This document shows, in pieces, positions 7,552 to 15,848 of a stretch of DNA of 16,572 bases. Both the position numbers and the translations under genes were made by a program. This DNA is from Deltaproteobacteria bacterium. GTDB taxonomy: Bacteria; Desulfobacterota; DSM-4660; Desulfatiglandales; HGW-15. The stretch's first letter is position 1; each line of letters starts with the position of its first letter. The DNA is taken from positions 420,467 to 437,038 of the forward strand of contig CP070840.1 of assembly GCA_020342025.1 (NCBI GenBank), written 5' to 3'. Under the pieces are notes generated by a model, which saw only the letters and a list, made by a program, of their open reading frames with translations, was not told the origin of the DNA and ran no database searches.

Positions 7552-7905
7552 TTACCGAGGATATGGCAGTCTACGCCTGTCACCCGTGGTTCTCACAACT
7601 CGACCGTCCTTAAAATGGACGAAGTAGACCAGTTCTCTCCGGGCGTAAGCAAAGCTATCAATAATGACTTCATATCCCCATGTTTCTTCACCCGCTTCAC
7701 GGGTGACAACATCCGGTTTCCCCAATGCCGCCTCCACCATCTCTGGCCTCATCCCTATTTCCACCTCTCTGGCTGCCACCTTCTGAACCGTGGCTTCATC
7801 CCATTGAGGATGCTGAGATTGAATTCGCTCAAGACGATTCTCAGGAGAGGCACAACCACCGATAACCAAGACCCCCACCAAGATGGCTATTATTCTCCAC
7901 ATCAT
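7552..7905 (-). CDS. Small BamE-like (SmpA/OmlA fold) lipoprotein
   Basis: A 117-residue predicted lipoprotein. The signal is W-R-I-I-A-I-L-V-G-V-L-V followed by lipobox I-G-G-C with acylated Cys18. The mature part resembles the BamE/OmlA fold: I-G-M-R-P-E-M-V-E-A-A-L-G-K-P-D (50-65), then W-G-Y (76-78) and V-H-F-K-D-G-R-V (96-103). The G-M-x-x-x-x-V-x-x-x-L-G-x-P pattern is the family hallmark. BamE itself belongs to the outer-membrane protein assembly machine, but many small lipoproteins share the fold, so membership of that complex is not claimed. The open frame extends upstream to 7962 inside the phosphofructokinase gene. AGGGAGG at 7914-7920 places the start at the ATG at 7905 (8 bases), with GTG 7908 and ATG 7902 as alternatives. 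It begins 16 bases after the phosphofructokinase stop, so the two are almost certainly co-transcribed, an odd position for an envelope lipoprotein. Confidence 0.8.
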   Translation of the reverse strand: MMWRIIAILVGVLVIGGCASPENRLERIQSQHPQWDEATVQKVAAREVEIGMRPEMVEAALGKPDVVTREAGEETWGYEVIIDSFAYARRELVYFVHFKDGRVVRTTGDRRRLPYPR

Positions 7906-7913
7906 CACGCTTA

Positions 7914-7920
7914 CCTCCCT
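7914..7920 (-). promoter_or_regulatory. Ribosome binding site fixing the lipoprotein start
   Basis: AGGGAGG on the - strand, inside the 16-base gap after the phosphofructokinase stop. It gives 5 bases to a GTG at 7908 and 8 bases to the ATG at 7905. The longer frame would begin inside the preceding gene and would place 19 polar residues before the lipoprotein signal. Confidence 0.6.
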
Positions 7921-7921
7921 T

Positions 7922-9211
7922 TCACCCCATCTCCCTCGGCTGCCCTGTGCAGGAAAGCACATTACTCCAAAACCTTCCTTCAGGATCGATTTGCTTACGC
8001 TTGGAAACGGCTAAGGAGATGGGTACATGTGTGAACTGATTTTTCCAGAACCCCACGAGCATGTTTGTCCGGCCTGCCATGGCTGCGTGCACCGCGTTGT
8101 GCCCCAGAAGAAGGCAGAATCCTGAATCACGAGGATTTGCAGGCATACTCCGGATCATGTAGCTGGGATCGATATACTTAAGCGTCACCTCCATACCAGC
8201 CTCTTTGAAATATGCGTTAATTTGGTCTTTCAGGAAAATACCGATGTCTCCAAGGCGGATATTCCCCGATGCATCCCTTTCCCCTGTCCCTGCCATCAGA
8301 TCCTGTCCTGCACCTTCTCCCACCAAAATAACTGCATGACCCCGTCCTTCCAGCCTTTCCCTTAAAGCCTGCAGAAAGGCCTTAAGACTGAAGCGCACCT
8401 CCGGTATCAAGCAGAAATTGACGTCATTGTTGGCAAGTGCGGCATACGCGGCAATGAAGCCAGCCTGTCTTCCCATCAGCTTCACCAACCCGATACCATT
8501 CCTCGCACCGGTCGCTTCTGTGTGCGCTGAATAGATGGCTGTCCTTGACTCTGAAACTGCCGTCTCGAAGCCAAAGGAAGTATCCACGTAGGAGATATCG
8601 TTGTCTATGGTCTTGGGGATCCCTATGACACCTATCTTCAGCCCTCGCCGCTCGACCTCTTCTGAAATAGCCTGGGCGCCTCGAAGGGTGCCGTCTCCGC
8701 CTACCGCAAACAGGATGCGAACATTCATTCGTTCCAAGGTATCAACCATGTCAGAGACATCTTGAGGTCCGCGTGAGGAACCGAGGATTGTACCCCCCTT
8801 CTTGTGGATATCGTCCACCACCTCTGGTGTCAGTTCCATGGGGGTGTGTCCGTACCGATAAGAAAGACCCTCATAACCATACCGATACCCTAAAACCGAT
8901 TCCACGCCGTAGTGGTAGAAAAGCCCCATGACGATGGCGCGTATGACATCGTTCAAACCTGGACACAAACCTCCGCACGTGACAATACCACACTTGAGCT
9001 TTGAAGGATCAAAATAGATCTTCTCCCTGGGTCCCGCCATCTCAAAGGATGGGGGCCTTTTGCCTTTCTCCACAAGGGCTTCGATCTGCCTTCTTTTTGA
9101 GTGATAGATCACATCATCCCTGTCACTTACAAATTTTACTTGAGACATGGGTGACGGAATACGACACGCTCCCAGCGTCGAAATCGTTAAGTCCAAATCC
9201 ATGTTATCCAT
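7922..9211 (-). CDS. 6-phosphofructokinase, plant/trypanosome-type (ATP-type by motif)
   Basis: A 429-residue cytosolic enzyme that phosphorylates fructose-6-phosphate to fructose-1,6-bisphosphate. Motifs, numbered from the chosen start: C-G-G-L-C-P-G-L-N at 79-87, G-G-D-G-T at 171-175, P-K-T-I-D-N-D at 199-205 (catalytic Asp in T-I-D), M-G-R at 246-248, G-E-G-A-G near 298-302 and D-P-S-Y-M-I-R-S at 348-355. Gly in G-G-D-G-T is the ATP-type residue (PPi enzymes have Asp there), while Lys in P-K-T-I-D-N-D is shared with PPi enzymes. Plant and trypanosomatid ATP enzymes show the same mix, so ATP is the likelier donor. The ~70-residue N-terminal extension also fits that group. The longest frame begins at a TTG at 9226. 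AGGAGA at 9218-9223, six bases before the ATG at 9211, decides for the ATG. It sits 62 bases after pgm. Confidence 0.92.
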   Translation of the reverse strand: MDNMDLDLTISTLGACRIPSPMSQVKFVSDRDDVIYHSKRRQIEALVEKGKRPPSFEMAGPREKIYFDPSKLKCGIVTCGGLCPGLNDVIRAIVMGLFYHYGVESVLGYRYGYEGLSYRYGHTPMELTPEVVDDIHKKGGTILGSSRGPQDVSDMVDTLERMNVRILFAVGGDGTLRGAQAISEEVERRGLKIGVIGIPKTIDNDISYVDTSFGFETAVSESRTAIYSAHTEATGARNGIGLVKLMGRQAGFIAAYAALANNDVNFCLIPEVRFSLKAFLQALRERLEGRGHAVILVGEGAGQDLMAGTGERDASGNIRLGDIGIFLKDQINAYFKEAGMEVTLKYIDPSYMIRSMPANPRDSGFCLLLGHNAVHAAMAGRTNMLVGFWKNQFTHVPISLAVSKRKQIDPEGRFWSNVLSCTGQPREMG

Positions 9212-9217
9212 TTCAAG

Positions 9218-9223
9218 TCTCCT
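9218..9223 (-). promoter_or_regulatory. Ribosome binding site fixing the phosphofructokinase start
   Basis: AGGAGA on the - strand, six bases before the ATG at 9211. The in-frame TTG at 9226 overlaps this site and is therefore unlikely to be the start. Confidence 0.65.
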
Positions 9224-9273
9224 CAAATCCTTTATGGAACAGACGGCTTACTTATGTTGCATTATTTTGCGTG

Positions 9274-10923
<1,650 letters not shown>

Positions 10924-10929
10924 TATTTG

Positions 10930-10935
10930 CCTCCT
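10930..10935 (-). promoter_or_regulatory. Ribosome binding site supporting the GTG start of pgm
   Basis: A perfect AGGAGG on the - strand with a 6-base spacer to the GTG at 10923. This strong site explains use of a non-ATG start. Confidence 0.65.
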
Positions 10936-11019
10936 GTGAAAGTTCCGGGCGAAACGGGCCGCTTACTCAGATGATCACAGATCAAATTCCCAGATAATGC
11001 CAAAGATTTCACTAAAATA

Positions 11020-11048
11020 ATTGCAGATTTTTTATTTGTCCATGTCAA
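11020..11048 (-). promoter_or_regulatory. Candidate sigma70-type promoter for the pgm cluster
   Basis: On the - strand a perfect TTGACA (11043-11048), a 17-base AT-rich spacer and TGCAAT (11020-11025, 4 of 6 to consensus). The predicted transcript would have a leader of about 90 bases before pgm. Confidence 0.45.
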
Positions 11049-11111
11049 ATGCCCTAATTTTCGGTCAAACAGGGACAGGCGTTGGTGTAAGTGATTAGAA
11101 ATAAATTAAAC

Positions 11112-11140
11112 TTGAAATATTTTCAACGGGTTGTTATGAG
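11112..11140 (+). promoter_or_regulatory. Candidate promoter for the efflux operon, with overlapping palindrome
   Basis: TTGAAA (11112-11117, 5 of 6 to -35 consensus), a 17-base spacer and TATGAG (11135-11140, 4 of 6). The -35 box is the left arm of a palindrome, TTGAAA-TAT-TTTCAA (11112-11126), so a bound repressor would cover it. The predicted leader to the adaptor start is about 195 bases. Confidence 0.35.
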
Positions 11141-11190
11141 TCTGACTGACCCATTTTCCAGATCAGCGATACGCTTTTTGTCTTTTGCTC

Positions 11191-11231
11191 GTTATCCAAA
11201 AGAACTTTTATTCGCTCTTTTGGCGTTTAAC
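11191..11231 (+). promoter_or_regulatory. Leader hairpin 1 (8-base perfect inverted repeat)
   Basis: CCAAAAGA (11196-11203) and TCTTTTGG (11216-11223) are perfect inverted repeats around a 12-base loop. GTTA (11191-11194) and TAAC (11228-11231) can extend the stem past a small internal loop. It could be an operator site or an RNA structure in the efflux leader; the sequence does not decide. Confidence 0.45.
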
Positions 11232-11255
11232 CTTGATGAAAGAGGTGACCGAGTG

Positions 11256-11284
11256 GAACGCCTCGCGTTTCCGCGGGGGCGTTC
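11256..11284 (+). promoter_or_regulatory. Leader hairpin 2 (GC-rich, terminator-like without a good T-tract)
   Basis: GAACGCC (11256-11262) pairs with GGCGTTC (11278-11284), and GCG (11265-11267) with CGC (11272-11274), around a TTTC loop. The stem is very stable, but what follows is CTGTGTG-type sequence and not a clean T-run, so efficient intrinsic termination is doubtful. It lies 60 bases before the adaptor start. An attenuator, a leader structure or a dispersed repeat are all possible. Confidence 0.5.
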
Positions 11285-11330
11285 TGTGTGTTTGTAAGAT
11301 TGTCATGAATTGCCGACTAAAATTAAAAGA

Positions 11331-11336
11331 AAGGGA
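11331..11336 (+). promoter_or_regulatory. Ribosome binding site favouring the TTG start of the adaptor
   Basis: AAGGGA lies seven bases before a TTG at 11344 and sixteen bases before the next in-frame ATG at 11353. Spacing favours TTG, but the ATG cannot be excluded. Either start leaves the lipoprotein signal intact. Confidence 0.5.
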
Positions 11337-11343
11337 ATGAGAC

Positions 11344-12618
11344 TTGAAAATTATGGCTCGTAAAAACGTTTTCCTGTTCTTGGCGATTTCTGCTGTAGCG
11401 TGGCTAATCGCCGCATGCGAGCAGAAGAATACCTACGTGGAACCGCCCCCGCCGAAGGTGACGGTAGCGCAGCCTTTACAGCAGGAAGTCATTGACTACC
11501 TGGAGTTTACCGGCACCACACGGGCTTTTGAAGAGGTAGAAATCCGTGCTCGGGTGGCCGGCTTCCTGCAGAGTATGCACTTCAGCCCCGGTACTTTAGT
11601 CGAGAAAGGTGACCTTTTGTTTGTCATTGATCCGAGGGAGTACAGGGCGGCGGTGAACGCCGCCCAGGCGGAGTTGGATAGCGCCAATGCCCAGCTCGAG
11701 AGAGCTGATACCGAGTTTACCCGAGCAGAAAAGCTATTCAAGCAGCAGGCGGGTTCGGAGAAAAATGTGGTGCAGTGGCGCGGGGAGCGCGACATGGCAA
11801 GGGCGGCTGTAACCATGGCAAAGGCCAAGGTAGAACGGGCCCGTTTGGATCTGGGCTACACCCAGGTCACCGCCCCCATTGCCGGCCGTATTGGCCGTAA
11901 TCTCGTGGATGTGGGGAACCTGGTCGGAGAGCGTGAGCCCACGCTGCTCACAACGATCACAAGCTACGATCCCATGTATGTCTACTTTAATTTGAACGAG
12001 CGTGACCTCCTCAAAGTGGTGGCCATGTATCGGGAAAGAATTAAAGAAAAAGGTTTCGATCCCGATGCCGATGCCGACATCAAGGCGGATATATCGCTTC
12101 TCCTCGGACTCGCCAATGAGGAAGGGTATCCCCATGAAGGAACACTAGATTTTGCGGAATCAGGTGTTGACCCCGGGACCGGTACCTTGCAGCTGCGTGG
12201 TGTCTTCCCCAATCCGGGCAAGGCGCCATTGCTCTATCCGGGCCTTTTCACCCGTATCCGCATGCCCATCGCCGAGCATGAAAATGCGCTGTTGGTGACC
12301 GAGCGTGCCGTCGGCGCCGATCAAGGCGGGCGTTATCTGCTGGCAGTCAGCAGCGAAAATGTGGTCGAGAAACGGCTGATTCGCATGGGCCAGCTGGTGG
12401 ACGGTCTGCGCGTGATCGAGGAGGGTATACGACCCGGCGACTGGGTGGTGGTCAACGGCCTCCAGCGGGCCAGGCCAGGGGCGAAGGTGGATCCGGAGCG
12501 CACCGACATGGGCCTCTTTAAGGCCTCTGCCCTCAGAGCCGCTGCACAGGCGGGCCGGGATTCAGCATCGCCCAAAGAACCTGCCACAAAACCCGCCCAA
12601 CCGGAGGAAAAACAGTAA
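11344..12618 (+). CDS. RND efflux periplasmic adaptor lipoprotein (AcrA/MexA type)
   Basis: A 424-residue membrane-fusion protein that bridges the inner-membrane RND pump and the outer-membrane channel. It has a lipoprotein signal with lipobox I-A-A-C, acylated Cys25. The domain order is typical. The first lipoyl half contains R-A-R-V-A-G-F-L (68-75) and V-E-K-G-D-L-L-F-V-I-D-P (86-97). An alpha-helical hairpin, rich in Ala/Glu/Arg, spans about 98-168. The second lipoyl half begins T-A-P-I-A-G-R-I-G-R (176-185). A beta-barrel follows (~208-310, Y-V-Y-F-N-L-N-E and Y-P-G-L-F-T-R-I-R-M-P), then the membrane-proximal domain (~315-385, ending W-V-V-V-N-G-L-Q). The last ~25 residues are a low-complexity Ala/Pro/Lys/Gln tail. 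It is the first gene of the efflux operon, and the pump gene follows after 66 bases. Substrates cannot be read from sequence. Confidence 0.93.
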   Translation: MKIMARKNVFLFLAISAVAWLIAACEQKNTYVEPPPPKVTVAQPLQQEVIDYLEFTGTTRAFEEVEIRARVAGFLQSMHFSPGTLVEKGDLLFVIDPREYRAAVNAAQAELDSANAQLERADTEFTRAEKLFKQQAGSEKNVVQWRGERDMARAAVTMAKAKVERARLDLGYTQVTAPIAGRIGRNLVDVGNLVGEREPTLLTTITSYDPMYVYFNLNERDLLKVVAMYRERIKEKGFDPDADADIKADISLLLGLANEEGYPHEGTLDFAESGVDPGTGTLQLRGVFPNPGKAPLLYPGLFTRIRMPIAEHENALLVTERAVGADQGGRYLLAVSSENVVEKRLIRMGQLVDGLRVIEEGIRPGDWVVVNGLQRARPGAKVDPERTDMGLFKASALRAAAQAGRDSASPKEPATKPAQPEEKQ

Positions 12619-12684
12619 CCCAAGATCCACCTGAGACGGAAACCCAAAGCGTTTAAATCTTGCAGTACTAAATAGAGGTCGAGT

Positions 12685-15600
12685 ATGTTCTCCAGATTTT
12701 TCATAGAACGCCCCATCTTTGCCAGCGTCATCTCCATCGTCATTGTTATTGCAGGTGTGGTCGCCTTCGGCGCGCTCCCCGTGGCCCAGTATCCCGAGAT
12801 TACGCCGCCCACCGTAGAGGTCTCCACGATTTATCCGGGCGGCAACGCGCGCGTGGTGGCTGAGACGGTCGCTGCGCCCATTGAGCAGCAGGTCAATGGC
12901 GTGGAGGATATGATCTACATGTCCTCCACCAGCGCCAGTGACGGCTCCTACAAATTGACGGTCACCTTTGAGATCGGCACCAATCTTGATATGGCCCAGG
13001 TGCTGGTCCAAAATCGAGTCAAGCTTGCCGAGCCCAACCTGCCCGAGGAGGTGAAACGCCAGGGTGTCAACACCAAGAAGAAATCGACCAACATCGTTCA
13101 GTTCATCTCCCTGTACTCCCCCGACGGCCGCTACGACGAACTCTACCTCAGCAATTACGCCACCCTGCGCCTGCGCGATTTGCTGAGCCGTATTAACGGC
13201 GTCGGTGAGGTGATGATCTTTCCACAGAGCGACTACAGCATGCGAATCTGGCTCAATCCCCGCCAGCTCAGGTCGCGCAACCTGACCACAGAGGATGTGC
13301 TAAACGCCATCCGTGAGCAAAACGTTCAGGTCGCTGCCGGTCAGATCGGGCAGCCGCCGGCTCCCCTTGGGCAGAACTTCCAATACACGGTCAACGTGCT
13401 CGGGCGCCTTACTGAGATTGAGCAATTCGAGGACATTATCATCAAGACCGACGAGGGCGGCCGCATCACCCGCCTTAAAGACATCGCCAGGGTCGAGCTG
13501 GGAGGAAAGAGCTACGACCTCACCTCCAGTTTGAACGGCGCACCCTCTGCCAGCATCGCCATCTACCAGTTGCCCGGCGCGAATGCCCTGGATTTGGCAG
13601 AACAGGTGCGGACGACGATGAGGGAGCTTAGCCAGGCATTCCCTGAAGGCATGGCGTATAAGATCCCTTATGACACGACCATATTCGTGAAGGAGTCGAT
13701 CAAGGAGGTCTATGTCACCCTCTTGCAGGCGGCGGCGCTGGTGTTCCTGGTTCTCTTCATTTTCCTTCAGGACTGGCGGTCAACTCTGATCCCGGCAGTG
13801 ACCATACCCGTAGCGCTCATCGGCACCCTGGCCATCTTGCTGGCCATGGGATTCTCGCTCAACATGCTCACACTCTTCGGCCTGGTGTTGGCCATCGGCA
13901 TCGTAGTGGACGACGCCATCGTAGTGGTGGAGGCTACCGTCTCTCACATGGAGCAGGGTATGAAGGCGAAGGAGGCCGCCATAAAGGCCATGAGTGAGGT
14001 CTCTGGTCCCGTGGTGGCCACCACCCTGGTGCTGCTGGCTGTCTTCATTCCGGCAGCCTTCCTGCCCGGCATCACCGGGGAACTCTATCGCCAGTTCGCC
14101 CTGACCATCGCCGTGTCCACTGTGTTCAGCTCCATCAATGCCCTGACCCTGAGCCCCGCCCTCGCAGCCCTTGTGCTTCGGCCCCCGCGCCAGCGGAAAA
14201 ACATCTTCTTCCGCGGATTCGACACCCTGTTCCGCAAAACGGGAAACGGATACGCGGCCATGGCCAAGAGCCTGGTGCGCCGAACAGCCATTATGATGCT
14301 CCTGTTTTTGGGACTGGCGGCGCTAACCGGGCGGCAGTTCGCACGCCTGCCTACAGGCTTTCTACCCATTGAGGACCAGGGTTACCTTATTGCCAATATC
14401 CAGCTGCCCAACGCCGCCTCCCTGGAGCGCACCCAGGAGGTGCTCTACAAGATCGACCGCATTCTGGAACAGACGCCCGGCGTCCAGAACTGGGTCTCCC
14501 TCGGCGGTTTCTCGATGATCGATGGTACCAATGCGTCCAACGCGGCGACCGTCTTTATTGTGATGGCGCCCTGGGAAGAGCGCACTGATCCTAGCCTGAG
14601 CCAGATGGCGATTCTGGGCGGCCTGCAGCGCAAACTCTTCCAGATCCAGGAGGCGATCGTCTTTGCCTTCCCGCCGCCAGCCATCACGGGCCTCGGGGTG
14701 GTGGGTGGCTTCCAGATGCAGCTCCAGGACCGGGCTGACGTGGGCCTGGAGGAGCTGGACAAAATGGTCCGGGAGATCATCCTGGACGGCAATGCCCAGT
14801 CCGGGCTGGCAGGTCTTAATACCACCTTCCGCGTTGACGTGCCGCAGCTCTTTGCAGAGGTGGACCGCACCAAGGCCAAAACCCTCGAGATCCCGCTCAA
14901 CGGCGTCTTCAACGCCTTGCAGACGTATCTCGGTTCCTATTACGTAAACGACTTCAACAAGTTCGGTCGAACCTGGCAAGTTAAGATCCAGGCAGACCAC
15001 CCCTTCCGGGTGGAGCCTGGCGATATCCGCCAACTCGAGGTGCGGGATGCCAGAGGTCATATGATCCCCATCGGTACCTTGGTCGCGGTGGAACAGGTCC
15101 TCGGGCCTCAGACCATCCTGCGCTACAATCTCTACCCAGCCGCCTCCATCACCGGGCAGGCGGCACCGGGCTTTAGCTCGGGGCAGGCCCTGAACCTGAT
15201 AGAGCAGCTGGCCGACGTCAAACTGCCCACCTCCATGGGCTACGAGTGGACCGCCATGTCCTATCAAGAAAAGAAGGTGGGCTCCGAGGCGATCATGGTC
15301 TTCGCCCTGGCGATCATCCTCGTGTTCCTGGTGCTGGCGGCCCAATATGAGAGCTGGAGCGCACCGGCAGCCGTGATTCTTGTGGTACCGCTGGCCGTGC
15401 TGGGGACGGTGATTGCACTGGTGTTGCGCGCCTTTGACAACAATGTCTACACGCAGATCGGCGTCGTGCTGCTCATCGGGCTGGCCAGTAAAAACGCCAT
15501 CCTTATCGTGGAGTTTGCCCGGGAACAGCGGTCGCAGGGCAAAGGCATCCTCGATGCGGCCGTCACGGCGTCGCAACTGCGCTTCCGTCCCATCCTGATG

Positions 15601-15843
15601 ACGGCCATTTCCTCCATTGCCGGATTTATGCCCCTGGTGGTCGCCTCGGGCGCCGGGGCCGCGAGCCGTCAAGCGATCGGTACAGCCGTGGTGGGTGGTA
15701 TGATTGCCGCGACGATCATGTCCCTTATTTTTACGCCGGTCTTCTACGTGGTCATGCAACGTCTCAGCGAGTCGGGGCACAAGGAAAAGGGGCGGGTACC
15801 TCAGCCCGCGGTTCAAACGGACAGTCTTTCAATAGAGGAGTAA
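12685..15843 (+). CDS. RND multidrug efflux pump, HAE1 family (AcrB/MexB type)
   Basis: A 1052-residue inner-membrane proton-driven pump (AcrB is 1049). It starts with the family hallmark F-F-I-E-R-P-I-F-A (5-13). Transmembrane helices fall at ~10-28, five between ~340 and 500, ~537-555, and five between ~868 and 1025, with two large periplasmic loops between, as expected for a twelve-helix RND protein. The proton-relay residues are present: Asp409 and Asp410 in G-I-V-V-D-D-A-I (TM4), Lys936 in L-A-S-K-N-A-I-L (TM10) and Arg968 in R-F-R-P-I-L (TM11). These mark it as a hydrophobe/amphiphile exporter and not a heavy-metal (HME) pump. GAGG (12675-12678) lies six bases before the ATG. The outer-membrane factor gene begins five bases after the stop. 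One sampled line (14041-14100) has 63% GC. Specific substrates are unknown. Confidence 0.96.
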   Translation: MFSRFFIERPIFASVISIVIVIAGVVAFGALPVAQYPEITPPTVEVSTIYPGGNARVVAETVAAPIEQQVNGVEDMIYMSSTSASDGSYKLTVTFEIGTNLDMAQVLVQNRVKLAEPNLPEEVKRQGVNTKKKSTNIVQFISLYSPDGRYDELYLSNYATLRLRDLLSRINGVGEVMIFPQSDYSMRIWLNPRQLRSRNLTTEDVLNAIREQNVQVAAGQIGQPPAPLGQNFQYTVNVLGRLTEIEQFEDIIIKTDEGGRITRLKDIARVELGGKSYDLTSSLNGAPSASIAIYQLPGANALDLAEQVRTTMRELSQAFPEGMAYKIPYDTTIFVKESIKEVYVTLLQAAALVFLVLFIFLQDWRSTLIPAVTIPVALIGTLAILLAMGFSLNMLTLFGLVLAIGIVVDDAIVVVEATVSHMEQGMKAKEAAIKAMSEVSGPVVATTLVLLAVFIPAAFLPGITGELYRQFALTIAVSTVFSSINALTLSPALAALVLRPPRQRKNIFFRGFDTLFRKTGNGYAAMAKSLVRRTAIMMLLFLGLAALTGRQFARLPTGFLPIEDQGYLIANIQLPNAASLERTQEVLYKIDRILEQTPGVQNWVSLGGFSMIDGTNASNAATVFIVMAPWEERTDPSLSQMAILGGLQRKLFQIQEAIVFAFPPPAITGLGVVGGFQMQLQDRADVGLEELDKMVREIILDGNAQSGLAGLNTTFRVDVPQLFAEVDRTKAKTLEIPLNGVFNALQTYLGSYYVNDFNKFGRTWQVKIQADHPFRVEPGDIRQLEVRDARGHMIPIGTLVAVEQVLGPQTILRYNLYPAASITGQAAPGFSSGQALNLIEQLADVKLPTSMGYEWTAMSYQEKKVGSEAIMVFALAIILVFLVLAAQYESWSAPAAVILVVPLAVLGTVIALVLRAFDNNVYTQIGVVLLIGLASKNAILIVEFAREQRSQGKGILDAAVTASQLRFRPILMTAISSIAGFMPLVVASGAGAASRQAIGTAVVGGMIAATIMSLIFTPVFYVVMQRLSESGHKEKGRVPQPAVQTDSLSIEE

Positions 15844-15848
15844 GACCC

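Larger units (their letters stand above)
10924..11343. other. 420-base divergent intergenic region
   Basis: This region lies between the - strand pgm and the + strand efflux adaptor. It holds a promoter candidate for each direction, a palindrome over the + strand -35 box and two hairpins in the predicted efflux leader. Short open frames exist (for example 11091-11297, and ATG 11236 to 11340), but none has a convincing Shine-Dalgarno site or a recognisable product. No regulator gene is present, although RND operons are often headed by one. Confidence 0.6.

Noticed and set aside
11241..11284. Possible tRNA-like remnant (a GGTGACCGAGTGG segment recalls a class II tRNA D-arm)
   Set aside because: No acceptor stem, anticodon arm or T-arm can be drawn around it.
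11091..11297. Open frame of 68 codons starting with GTG in the divergent intergenic region
   Set aside because: It has no Shine-Dalgarno site and no recognisable protein features, and it runs through the promoter palindrome and both hairpins, which explain the sequence better.
11236..11340. 34-codon frame ending three bases before the TTG start of the efflux adaptor, considered as a leader peptide
   Set aside because: No ribosome binding site before its ATG, and no run of regulatory codons. Most of it is the GC-rich hairpin.
14362..15816. Long open frame of 484 codons on the - strand inside the RND pump gene
   Set aside because: It is antisense to a clear AcrB-type protein in GC-rich coding sequence, where long antisense frames are common. 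Its translation is His/Arg/Gly-rich and unlike a protein family.
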